Shown piece after piece: positions 45,152 to 57,282 of a DNA stretch of 64,000 nt. Numbering within the stretch: the stretch's first letter is position 1; each line of letters opens with the position of its first letter. The notes under the pieces were generated by a model. It ran no database searches and was not told the origin of the DNA. It saw only the letters and a program-made list of their open reading frames with translations. The position numbers and the translations under genes were made by a program. This DNA is from Geosiphon pyriformis (taxonomy: Eukaryota > Glomeromycota > Glomeromycetes > Archaeosporales > Geosiphonaceae), in assembly GCA_016748015.1 (NCBI GenBank), contig JAAOMT010000025.1, positions 23,133 to 87,132 of the forward strand, read 5' to 3'.

Positions 45152-47877
45152 TTACCATATCTTTATTATACTGTAAAGGCTCCATATTCTTTATAATCTC
45201 TTTGTACTGTTGGACCCACTCATTACTTGCATTATGTCTACCCCAAAGAATGCCATTTTTTTTAACAGGGTCAATATAGATATTAACAACTTGTGCAACA
45301 GTAATTTTATTACATTACCATCTGTACCATTGAAACATGCATACACATTTTTTGAGAGTCCATAAATGCTCAAATGTCCTATTCTGTCCTTGGCTTCTGT
45401 TTGTGTTTTCACTCCAATGTTTAAAGTGTTATTGTATTCAATATCTTCAGATGTCACTCCAAGACTTATGTAAATCCCAAGGTAAGGTAGAAGGAAGGAT
45501 TTGCAGTCATCAATGCCAATATAACGAGCTGTTTGTTTGAACATATTATTCATTTTTTGTCATTTAAATGATTGTTTGCTCTCTTCTTGCTGCTTTTTGT
45601 CACCAGTTGAACCATCAGCTTCATGATTCCTGACTTGAATACCAATGAACATCACGTTTTCCTCTGTGATTGGAGTTTTATCATCTTGAACCATGACAAC
45701 TGGAATGATAATATCCACTCCTCTTTGATTTCACTTACAAAAAACTGCTGCACCATGAAAGAAAAATTTGATAAAATCTAGCCTTGTAGGCATGAACTCA
45801 ATATATACGAAATGATTAAACCTGATCTTGCTATCACAAAGTGTTATACTGTTGGCTTGAATAGTAAAAATTGAACTAAGTTTTTTCCAAGCGTCCTGAC
45901 CAACAAGTGTGTCAAAAAATTTTTGTATGGTGATGGTCTGTGAATACATGTTCCAGACTTTGGGTTTTGACTGAATTGATTTGTTAATTGCCAAAAGACA
46001 CAGAATTCTACCAACAAGTTCACTCTGATCACCTGCATTGACAATGATGTGATTCCTGATTGAGCTGACTAATTGGCCCAAAACTTGCACAAGAATTCCA
46101 GATTGGTTCATTATATAACTTGCAGCTTCGGCTAACACTGGTTCACTTAGACATGCAGTAACAAGAGATTCCCGTGTCTCATTAACATGGCGCAAGATTC
46201 TCATATGGCTACTGACTAACTCAGATGCTTGTTGTAAAAGGCTCAAGATTTCTAAATAAAGCCATGATTCAAAAATTACTAGTGCTTTTGTTACTTTTTC
46301 GATAACCACAATTCACTCTGTTTCATATATGTTCTTGGCTTTTTTACTGTTGCAGAGAATTTTCTCTGTGGCAAATTCCACAATGACTTGGTTGGCAACA
46401 TCTGTCCAGAGAGGATGGCCCATATAGTGAATTTGATTCATTGTTGGTAAAACTGTAACAACTACCAGTTTTTGCATATGGCAGTCCAACACATTAAGTA
46501 AATAAAATGGTTTACACAGCCTTTTTTCTTCAGAGCTGATTCTGCTGGACAGATTGTGATAATTTGCAGAAGAGAAATTTGAAACTTTTGATAGAGTGTT
46601 TATGAAAAGCACCATAAAACCACCTGAGTCCAGAATGGCCTGTAGTGCCCTCTGCAGATTACAGAAATTATCATTTTTGGTGAGCATTCTGGTTTCATCA
46701 AAAGCCAACAACATTTTTAATAAATGTTTGTTTAGCTTCGTCAACATAACTATAAGTTTTTTATATTGAACTGCTACCTCTTTTCAAATGTCCTCAATCT
46801 GAGATCTTCTGGTATTGCTGAACCTCACTTTCATCTTACCTCTCACATTGTTCTAAAGACTTTTCTGCAAGTTGAACATATTATCACAAATATCACTAAT
46901 GAGAATATCAAATATGCGGCCACATGTCTTTTCTAATGTTTTTTTATGAAGTTAAAGTTGTGTGTTCATGAACCCTAAACACTTGCAAAACAAAGCCACT
47001 AGAAAAACAAGATAATGAGCTTCCAAATATGCCTTTCCAGTAAGTTCAGTGGCAATGTCCAAATGATTTGGATAGTCTTTCAATTCAGGATCACGTAAAC
47101 AAATATAAATGACTAAAATATTTTTTTCAACTGCCAATTCTTGCAATAGTCTGGACTTTTCTGTCCTGCTGGCCTGTACTAGTAATGTGTAAGGAGCATA
47201 AAACTGCTGTGACATCCAGCTCATTGTGCACTGTTTCAGATGACAAAAGAAGACATTGACGTAGTCCTCTTGAGATTTCATCAATGTACTTTTGAATGCG
47301 GTTTTCAACATAGCATAATTTAGGTTAAATTTCTGTGCATTGACACTACTTTGCAGACTGGATGCTGAAGGTCCTCTTGTGAAACCAGTGTCGAAATAAA
47401 AAGCAAATGGATAAGCCCAATTTAGCCAGCATTGCAAATAGTATCTCAAGGTTTCATTCAAAAAAAGGCCTCTATTCCCAACATCCAAGTCACAAAGTCA
47501 TTACCTGTTTTAGTTGTTTCCATCAACATATTTTGTAATTTTTGCATCTGCAATTCCCATCTATTTTTACTCATTTTTAGCTCTTTCACTTCTTCTTTTA
47601 GCTTTTTTTTTAGCTTTTCTTTTTGCTTTTCTAGCGTCTTTATATCTTCTATCCACCAATGCTTTTTGTTTTTGTTCTTGTATTTCTTCTGTCTCAAATT
47701 TTTTTTCAATTCATGTAACTCATCTTTCTTTTTAAACTCATCTTTCTTCTCACCCTCCCATAACTTTTCTAGCTTCTTACCCTTTTGCTTCAGCTTCTCC
47801 ATGTATCTCCTATACTCAGTCGTAGCCACCTTTAATTAATGTTCAATTTTGTTAACACTAGTCATAGTGTTTTGCAT
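45152..47877 (-). pseudogene. Coiled-coil / P-loop NTPase / PD-(D/E)XK-like protein, decayed
   Basis: Proposed start is ATG at 47877. The N-terminal 120 codons are a Lys/Glu-rich coiled coil, with one TAA after 12 codons. A frame change or intron lies near 47458-47500. From 47488 down to 45152 one frame holds everything. A Walker-A-like segment near 47150-47176 reads LVQASRTEKSRLL, where GxGKS would be expected; both Gly are lost by G-to-A. A Walker-B-like LLAFDETRM is near 46685-46715. The C-terminal region has GVDIIIPVV (about 45696-45720) and IGIQVRN (about 45628-45648), resembling restriction-fold nuclease motifs (D...QxK, with Lys to Arg). Stops: TAA 46952; TAG and TGA in 46750-46900; TGA near 46310, 45728 and 45560; TAA 45191. 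It resembles a multi-copy fungal family that I recall but cannot search. The arrangement recalls Crinkler-type NTPase-nuclease proteins (inference). Confidence 0.55.
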
Positions 47878-48426
47878 GTTTGTTATGGTTTGGGAAGATA
47901 TGGCCTAATATATGTTTGGTTCGTGTCAATGATATTTTAGATTTTTGATTTATCAGTATAAATTTAACAAACCTTATTATTGTTAAATTATAACAATAAT
48001 CAGAGTTTTTAATTTCTGCAGTATGCCTATATTATATAATTGTTATTTAATAATTATTGTATTGTGCAATATTTCATTAATATGGTTATTAATATTGAAT
48101 AAAATTTGTTTTATTATTTTAAAATAAAAATAATTATAAGTTTTAAAAATTAGAATTAATACTATTAAAATTGAAAAAAATTAAGCCAGTATTAAAATAT
48201 ATTTTTGTTATTATTTTATATATATATATGTAACTTTAAAACTTATTAAATAAAAGTTTATGTATTTTAATTTGAAAATAAAACAAATTTAATAATGTTA
48301 TTTTTATGTATTAATTAAAACTTAAAATATGTAACAAAAATATTATTTACATATTTTTTATATGTAATTAGTAATTTAAACTTATATTAAACTATATGTA
48401 TTTAACAACTTTTTATTTTTTTTTAT
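47878..48426. other. AT-rich spacer, possible promoter of the minus-strand gene
   Basis: Simple AT sequence including TATATATATATG near 48218-48230. No gene recognised. It separates the NTPase gene from the tail of LINE-d. Confidence 0.45.
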
Positions 48427-48551
48427 TTTATTTTTTTTACGAGTGAGATCCAAACACTACCTAATACTATACATCAAAGAAATGATCTAAATTAGGCATG
48501 AATCATGCACTTTCTACATATGACCAGCCACTTGGACCAGTCAGAACTACA
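48427..48551 (-). repeat. LINE-d 3' UTR and tail
   Basis: Read on the minus strand: GTGGCTGGTCATATGTAGAAAGTGCATG (about 48504-48535), then the terminus TAGTGTTTGGATCTCACTCGTAAAAA (about 48435-48462). This is the same tail as the other LINE copies. Confidence 0.7.
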
Positions 48552-51500
48552 CTACACAGCTATATGAACTGAAACTGAGCTACCTATGCCTGAAAAAAAC
48601 AAACAAGACTTGCAAAATCTGAAATGAACACCAAAAGCCTCAGAAACACCTAGTGACTTGACCATCCCAGCAGAAAAACTCAAAGCCAAACCAAAAACAG
48701 ACATGAGAGCCAAACCATCAAGTGGAATCAACCTGTTCTTTTCCATATAAGCCTAGTGTTTAGCACAAACTAACCAAACATTCTCCTTAAAAGCAGCACC
48801 AAGAGAGCACGCGAACCTGACAATCTCCAAACCAGCAATCTTGGGATCATAGAAGATGAAAACAGCCTTACACCACCAACCATTAAAAACAAAACCCTTG
48901 AATAGAGCCGTGGACATTGAAGGATCAAAAACACAGGATGACAACAGCTGCAATATACCCGAAAAAGAGTGAAAAAAACCAGAAAGTGCTCTCCAAGAAC
49001 CCATGTGAGAATCCAACAACTGATACTGAGCAGACTCGTCCACTTTACAAAAGAATATATGATCCAACACCTTTATCTCACCACAATACAAACACAACAC
49101 ACTAGGATATAGTTTATCATAAAGATGCTTTTGAACAGCCACAGGCAGATGATAATGCAAAATCTTTATGAAATAAGTGTGCACATTAGCCGAGGATCTG
49201 CCAGTAAAACCAATAACCATGTGCAAGTCAGGATGCCACACCAACAAAGAGCGGAGCCAATTGACCTCAGAAATCAAATCACTTGTCAAAAACTTGGAAC
49301 CAGAACCAATCTTCCAACATGCCCAACAGACAGAATAAAAGACATCATAAACAAAGTGTTAAGAATTGTCAGAAACAATACCACTATCAGCCATCAAAAA
49401 GTGTTCACTCAGGTGAGGAAAAAGAGACCAACCAGAAAAAAAAGTATTACCAGCAATGGCATCAGCACATTCATTTTCTAAAATACCAGAGTGACCCTTC
49501 ACCTTATGCCAACTAACTCTCAAATTCTTATCACAAATAACATTGACAATGTGCTGGCACTCAACCCAACACTAATTACAAAAGTCAAGATGAGTCAGAC
49601 TCAGTTTCGACTTACAAGCATCTAAAGCAGCCTGACTATCTGAATACAAGCAAATAGAACTAGATGAAGGAATACACTCCAAGGCCAATACAATAGCTTG
49701 CAACTTAGCCAAAGTAGATGACATCAGCCCCAACATACTGACGCCCAAGCCCAAACCAATGTCCTCAAAGAAAACAGCAGTGCTAGCTCTACAGCCCACC
49801 ATGCCTAAACCCATCAGAGATTCATCTGTATACACAGACAAACTACTAGTACCAACTTAAAAAAAACACTCACAAACAGACACAAAATCACTAGAATCAA
49901 AAATGTTCAATGGACCAATATCACACGAGACTACAGGAGAAGCAAGAAGAGAAGACGTATCATAGAAAAATACAGCAGAAAGCTTAAACCACTCAGGAAT
50001 AGAACCACGGGGGTCCAATCTCTTCCAATGCTTGAAAGTGTACCAATCAAAAACTGTACCATGACAGTCATGAAGTTGATCCACAAAGGCAATACCATAC
50101 CATCGGAGAGAAGGAAGAAACCTGAGAAACTTTAACTTGCCCAGAATGGCAAACATTGGAACTCCACTATGAAATTGGAATGAGCTGGCTAGAAAACCAC
50201 CCAGAGATAGATTGCAACCAAAAAAAATACAAACCATGCCTGCCAAAAAGTTATCAGAGGCACTGACATGAATGTGAACAGGAAAAATCAAAAGATGAAT
50301 GGGGCTTCAACACAAAACTTGCAAATTATGGGACTTGTAAGAAAACAGATGACCCAAAATGCCACCAAAGTTTACAAAATTGACAAGAAAAGCAACCTTG
50401 CTCTCAGACTGAACCTGAACAAAAGATTTCAAACCATAAAAAGAAGAATGGTAGATCATATCACTAGGAAAATTGAGTGGCAAACTGGACTTGATTTTCA
50501 ATTCCTTATGGATCAGAGCATCCCACTTGTTACACATGCCAACTGGAACAAAACTGAACTGCGTTTTATAACTGACAATTGGATGGAGAACTACCAACAC
50601 CAAATATAAGAACTGTTTATCCAAGACAGCTTTTTTCAGGACCAAATTAGTGAAAAAATGAATGCCTGAATTCACTTTGGCCAAACTAGACTTCAAGAGA
50701 TCCTCAGTTGATAGAAAAATACTTAAATACTAATGAGATTCACCTTTTTTGGCGATAGAGATTGGTGAGCCACTGATAAAAAGAGAAGGATTGCTGACTC
50801 TGCTATTGATGAGAATGGCCACTGTTTTGTCATTATTGATTGAAATATTGTTAATCTGAAAAAATTTACTAGCTATATTGAGAATATGCTGAGTAGTATT
50901 TTGACTGCTACCAACCCAGATTGTATTGTCAACAAAAGCACCAGCAGCAAAAAAAGAAGAGAGCCCAGCCCGAGATTCGGCACAATCACTTTCAGAAACA
51001 AAATGAGAATTCAACCTATACCCGCACACACTTTCTTGACGCTTGACTTCACACAACAGAGGATCATAAAATATATGCCACAAAAGGGGAGAAAAAACCT
51101 CTCCTTGGTCCAGGCCATTGTGCATGCAATAGCCATCTGTCAAACCAAAATCTGTCATCACACGGTTGGTGCAATCTTTATGAACACTGCCCAAAAACTG
51201 AATAAATTTGTTGCACATCTTAATTCTGACCAAGCTCTTTTTGAGATGCTCCCAGCCAACTGAATTGTATGCCTTTCGCATGTCCTGAAAAACCAACCAA
51301 AGCTCTTGGTTCTTTTCTAGAGCATCCTCAATAACCAAACCAACAGCAAAAATGAGGGACTGCATTGTTGTACCCTTCAAAACCAAAAAATTGTCTCCAT
51401 AAAAAACATTGAAAGTGCTGCATGCCAAAGAAATTCTATTAGAGAGAATCTTGGAAAGAATCTTACAAACTGTTTCAATTAAAGCAATAGGATAAGTATT

Positions 51501-53226
51501 CATCAGAACACCCTTCCACTCATAAGGTTTAGGATCATCGAGACCCATGCTTCCTTTCAGAGATTGGGCACTGATTCACTAGACAAACAAGAGTTCAAAA
51601 GCACCAACAACATATCTAAAACCGACCTATTACAGTGTTTCTAAAGCTCATTAGAAATACCTGACAAGTCAGCCACTTTACCATCTGGAAGATTAGAAAC
51701 CACCTTAAAAAATTCATCGTACCCGATCAAACACATAATGCCAGAAAAAGCTTCATCAAAAACATGTTCCAATGGCTAATATTGGTAGCACCATTTATCC
51801 AAGATATCATTAACCACATGACACTTCCTAGTCCAACCTTCCATGACCATATCCATCTTAAACTTAACCAGATCAGGTTCCAGAATCAATTCATTGTTAA
51901 CCACCAAATGATCCAACACAACTTTACGAAATGAATGCTCTAACATGCTTCTTATTGTATGACCTTTATTTACTTCAAAGCTTTCTATCCTCCTGTCTAT
52001 GGCAGATCTGATGTTTGCCTTTTTAGTGTGCTAAGACTCAGTGAGCTTGGATGCCTAATAGGATTTCCTAACACCTAGAAGAGTAGAACAAACATAACCA
52101 GAGCCCATACCAGAGTTCACCAGATACTAAATAATTGAAGCCTTAATACTGTCCAGAAAAGCCCAACACTTTATGAGAGAATCAAAATCCACAGCACACC
52201 TCATACAAGACATCTTAATAATCTTTAAAACCAGAAGTTCTAACTTGTGAAATCTCAAAGACTCTTTGGTAAAGACATCATCAAATTCCTTAAACCATTT
52301 TTTTTTGAACACTTCATTAGCTGAAAGAGTTATTATCTTGCAAACAACATCCCACATTGCATCTAAATCTGAAAACCTTGCAGAAGCAGCAAATTTATCT
52401 GAAAACATTGTCACATTAGCCAACATGGCACACTTAAAATCGATCTATTTATCTTCATTAGCACCCTTAAAATTGAACTTCCATCTGTCTCTGTTCACTC
52501 ATTTGTGAAAAAAAATCAACTGCATATCCAAAAGTCTATCTAGATCTAAAGACACTGAAACAGCCTGATAATCTGTGTCAAAATGTCCACTAACTCCTGA
52601 AACATCATAATGAACTATCACATTGACCAGGTTTGAAGAAACAAACACAAAATCAATTGTTTTCCTGACACCCCTGGAATTCTTCCAAGTGGGCATTTTT
52701 ACAGCTGGGCTTCCAGCCAAAGAGTTAACCAATCACAAATCAAGGCACTTCTTGAAACTTGCACACTTATAAGAATCATCTTCATTGAAATTGCCACCAA
52801 GAATGACAAAAGAAGATTCGTTGACAGATTTTGCAATGAGAAAGTTGATTTTGCCAGCCTGAGAGAAACAAACCATCGATGAAGCACCAGCGTAGAGCCC
52901 CAAAATTGACACAGAAAGTTTATTCTTGAAAAGTAACTTAATGGAGAGAAGCCAACAAGGCACCTCAGAAACTTTACATACATGTTTAGCCAAGGAAGAG
53001 TTTATGACAATTACAACACCAGCATCCAGATGTTCAGATTTCAATTCAGAAGTGAACACCCAAACACCATCAAATTTGTCAGCAATCCAGGGGCAAACCT
53101 TTCCTTTTAGCTTAGATTCTGGAAAAATAGAAACCAAATTGTCTATGTTCTTATGCCAACAAATGACATCATCCTATTTTGCAGGATTATTCATCTCTCT
53201 AATATTGCATGTGGCAATCTTCCAAA
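48552..53226 (-). pseudogene. LINE-d ORF2: endonuclease, RT and RNase H
   Basis: Minus strand. Endonuclease: ATCNIREMN start (about 53200), PWIADKFDG, LGLYAGASS, VILGGNFNED (about 52770-52800, Asp to Asn in GGDFNE), HFDTDYQAVS. RT: a PDGK-A-LSGISNEL region (about 51640-51690), PIALIET (about 51490), QDMRKAYNSVGWEH (about 51250-51290), QGEVFSPLLW (about 51080-51110). The catalytic motif FVDN (about 50912-50940) stands for FVDD. RNase H: SVYTDESL (about 49818-49841), SSTLAKLQA, YSDSQAALDA (about 49630-49660). C-terminal CLYCGEIKVLDHIFFC (about 49050-49100); end at SVHIAV, TAG 48552. Lesions: about a dozen stops, mostly at Arg or Trp positions, and one single-base deletion near 51531. Confidence 0.85.
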
Positions 53227-53235
53227 CAAGCTTAT

Positions 53236-55083
53236 TTATTGAAAAGGAAGTTGAAAGTTCACACTGCCAGCCAAAACCAAACTTTCAAAACAAGCAGACA
53301 AGCTTAACACAGATTTGGAAAGACTCTCTAACATATTTTCTAACTTGATAACTTGAGAAAACATTAATAAGTCCACAATTATAGCAGTCTCATCACTAAT
53401 GGTCTTACCCAAACCTGTTCTCATCACTATATCACCCTCCAGATTCTGTAATGGAAGGGTCACCAGCAGCTGACATCCAAGGCTAGGCTGAGAAACTGCT
53501 GGCATGAGTGAATCCAACCTCTTAGCCAACTTACCAATTTGTCTCACGAGACTGACAAGACTGCTTTCAATACTAATTAGATGTTTTTCCAATTTATCTA
53601 CAACAGAAGAAAGAGGTTCACTATTAACAATAGAACCAAATTGTAACTTGCTACCAAAGGGGAGGGGAGCAGAAGAAGCACCAGCAACCAATGCCCAAGT
53701 TTTACCACCGAATGCCAGGGGACAAGAGATGAGAGCAGATTTCTTTGTGTAAATTCTCGCCAACCTGAGCTGGTCCTGAGCCGAAAAGAGAGTCTTTTTG
53801 CCACTCAAAAACACAGTATTCTTGACAGACCTACAACTAAGAAATGTATGACCAAAATTCTTGCAAACTACACACAATGCCAAAGAAAGATGAGACCAGC
53901 AGAGACCAACATCCTTTATAACTGGAGTCACTGCCATTGCATTAACCAAATCCAATTCAGAACTAAAACACACAGAAACACAGCAGGCACAAGAATAGTT
54001 TGAGAGATTGCAATCAATGAAGCAAGTTTTCCCACCAATAGAACCAATAAAGTCTCACAAATCATGAGCTGTGGTTCCCACAGGAAAAGTATATAGCAAA
54101 GCCCTAAAACTATCTCTGGCATTCTATGATTGTTTGTTGATATCAGCCTTGGCCACACAAACTGCATCTTTTCCAATGAGGATAGACCACTTAGAAGCCA
54201 ATAAATCAGCTTGTGTTTGATCTTCTAATTTGATGATTGCCTTTTGCTACAAACCCACCAACTGCATTTTGATTGCTTTAATCTTCTCAAATTCAGACAC
54301 TGCAGCATGCACAGCCTCCACAAAAGTTCCCACAGGAATTTTCTTCAACACAATAGCCCAATTCATACGATTGTTGCTAGGGCGCCTGAAATTGGTGTTT
54401 ACTATAACACCACAATCATTAGCTAGATTTGTCACAGCCATTATTGCCTTTTTAAAAGAGAATGTCATTCGGATAATTCCACCAAATTTTGAGGGGGTGG
54501 AGGCCCCCCCAAAACCATTCACACTAGAGAAAATTTTTCTAATGAAGCCCAACTTTTCCTGAGAGAATTTTTCAGAAACAGCCACAAGATCAATGTCCAA
54601 AGCAAAAGACTTGTGAATAGAAACTTGAACAGAAGACTTGAGTGGAAGGGGAGGTGGAAGGAGGATAGACTCATTTAACATATTATTATTATTATCACTT
54701 TTCTTACTGAAATCAATCGTGCCCAAAGGCTTTTCAAGAGTGCACTTTATGACTATCCTTTTGGGACCTTTGGGTGTTATCTCAACATTATTGTCATTAG
54801 ACTCTCCTTTACTTTCTAGTTGAAAGCTAATCTCCTCTACCAAGTACTTCTTTTCCATGTTAACATTTTCTGACTCAGTAGTATCCCTACAATCTTGGTT
54901 AACCAAAACATTAGATGTGCTACCAGTAGAAATACCAACCACTTTGAGGGGTTTTTCCAACAAACCACCTTTGCACTTTTTTCTAGAAAATGAATCAACA
55001 ACAACAGAACTGAAAATCAACTTCTTCTTGGACTCTTTTATAACAGAAATACCACCACAGTCGGCAGCTTTGTATTCGAACAA
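53236..55083 (-). pseudogene. LINE-d ORF1 (RRM plus CCHC protein)
   Basis: One unbroken frame except for three stops. The N-terminal region has MEKKYLVEE (ATG at 54858; the frame is open upstream to about 55083, where no ATG is seen). Then KSFALDIDLVAVSEKFSQEK, INGFGGASTPSKFGGIIR-like (about 54480-54530) and the RRM-like domain AIVLKKIPVGTFVEA to the KMQLVGL strand (about 54247-54370). Stops TAG 54247-54249, TAG 54124-54126 and TGA 54055-54057 all fall at Trp positions of the family. CCHC knuckle CVVCKNFGHTFLSC (about 53825-53870, all ligands kept). The C-terminus is helical. Role: LINE RNA binding. Confidence 0.8.
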
Positions 55084-55104
55084 AAAAAGTTTTGTAGTAT
55101 CTAA

Positions 55105-56040
55105 CTGAATAGCAAAAGAAAATAGAGGTGGTAAAAACTACTTTCAAAATTTGCACTTTTTTGGGGAATTTAAGACATAGGAGAAAAAGAGTTTTTTAAT
55201 TTTTTTTTTATTTAAATATTAATTTAATTTTTATTTTAAACATTATATATTTAAGTTTTAATAACTTTATTATTACTTTTATATTAATACTTTATATTTT
55301 TACAAAATTTTTATTTTTATTAAATAAATTTTTTATTTTTTATTATTAAAAAACATATATTATAGTTTTTATAAATTTTTAAACAATAAAACAATAAAAC
55401 AATAATATTAATAATATTTTTAAATTAAAAATTTTTTTAATATTTAAACTATTTTTAAAAATAAAATTTCTGTTTTTGTTATATTTTTATTATTATTTTA
55501 TAAGATAATAATTTTTTTGTCTTAAATTTAATAGCTATTATTAATAATACTATAATTAAAAAAAGTTATAAATAGAACTATTTATGGTTTTATAAATAAT
55601 ATTTTTAGACAAAATTTAAAGATTTGGTTAAAAATATTAAAAACTTAGATAATAAAATAAATTTAATTTGAAAAATACTTTTAAATAATATTTGTATTAA
55701 ATAATTTAAAAATATAAAAAGTAATTTTGCAAAAATAATAAAATTTTTTTAAATACTAAATAAAAAACACATAATAAAAGTAAAATTTTATTATACTTTT
55801 AATTAAATACTTTAAAACTAAAAAAATAAATACAAATAAAATAATAGTTTTTTTATTTTTATATTTTATTGCTTTAAGATTTAAATAATTAAATCTAAAA
55901 GTTTTTATTAAAAAAATTTAATTTTAAATATTAATTTATTAATAATTGTCAAAAAATTATTTTTTATAATAAATAATTTTAAAAGACTATTATTTTTTTA
56001 AAAGTTTAAAAAATTATATACAAAATAATAATAATAGAAA
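55105..56040. other. AT-rich spacer
   Basis: Nearly pure AT with homopolymers. No gene or repeat recognised. It lies between the 5' end of LINE-d (minus) and the 5' end of a LINE-b-like copy (plus). Confidence 0.55.
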
Positions 56041-57282
56041 CAAATACAATAAAACTTCTTTTTTTTCTATATCTAAAATTTCTTAAAAAGCACTTTTCTA
56101 AAAAAAAGTTTTAATTTTTCTTGTTGTTTTTTTTTCAATATTTCTTTAATTAATAATCTTTTTGTTATAATTTTGGAGACTGTTTCAAGTAGTAATATGT
56201 CTAAAAAAAAACATCTAAAAGTGTTTTTTATGGTTTTACTGATGGCTTTTTTTTTTAGAAAAAGAAAATTGTTTTTAAAAATGTAAAACACTTTGGTAAT
56301 GAAAAAAATATCTCTTTGGTCAAGTCTGAGTTTGACAATAGTGTGTATTCTGATGTGGACAGTATGTTTAATAATAATAAAGACAATAATATAGCTGGTG
56401 TTAATAGTGGGTTTTTTCTAAATTCAGCTGTGACTATTTCTAAAGCAAAAAAAATGGTTACTGGTTTGAATTGTGGTTCTCTTTTTGGCTCTATTAGTTT
56501 TAATATAAATAAGAAAATTGGGCTCCTTCTACTTTCTCTTGATATCTCTTTGGATAAAAAATGAGTGAATTCTAAAGTAATAAAAACTCAAGTAGAAGTA
56601 TTTGTTAGGAAATTATTTGCTTTGAATATTAATTTCTCTGCAATAAAAGACAAATTAGCAACAGCAAAAACTTAGTTAATAAAAAAATTGTTTTTAACTA
56701 TCATAATTTTGAGAGAGCCACTACTCTTTCAAAATTTGAAAAATCATTAAATTTACCTTTATTTTAGAAGCAAGCATAGAAAAAGCCACATTATTGGCCA
56801 GAGAAAAGAAGATTAATGTAAATAGCAATTTCAAGAAACAAAGAATATGCTCAGATTAGACTGTAATCATTAAGGAAATTTTTATAAATATGCCAAAAAA
56901 AATGATTATTGTTACAGTATTTGAGTTTGGTCAAATTGTGTCTATTAAAATTCAGTTTATTGAAATATAGCAGAAGACTGTGGTAGAATTTGCTAAATCA
57001 GATCAAGTAAATTAACTGGTAACAAAATAGTCATTCTTAATTAAGAAAAACTCAATGCATGTATCTAAAACTGTAAAAAATTAAGAAACTTAGATGTTTA
57101 GAGATTGGTTTAGAATGTTTTTGTTTATCTTGTTTGTAAAAATAACTGTTTATAATTTGGATACTCTTTTGAAAGGAGCTAGTAAGAAAACATGTGTCAT
57201 TAATTACTTACTTAAGACTGACAACTGGGTCCACTGTGGTTGGTTTTGAATCTGATAAAAATCTAGAATCTGTCTTTTGTAC
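56040..57282 (+). pseudogene. LINE-b-like copy 2, ORF1 5' part
   Basis: Homologous to 3505-4760. It has an SNM...KKK segment near 56195, an open piece 56316-56564 (SVYSDVDSMFNNNKDN, GLNCGSLFGSI), a KSFAL-equivalent near 56610, and the RRM-like strand IEI-stop-QKTVVEF at 56959-56990 with TAG 56968-56970. Trp-equivalent codons before SFLI and before MFRD are also TAG. The copy stops at 57282, within a GFESD...LES.FCT peptide, where element D starts. The rest of this LINE is not found to the right. Confidence 0.65.

Noticed and set aside
47432-47839. Plus-strand open frame rich in Ser and Phe
   Set aside because: It is the antisense of the Lys/Glu coiled coil on the minus strand.
50886-51263. 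Plus-strand open frame of 125 codons
   Set aside because: Antisense of the LINE-d RT palm region.
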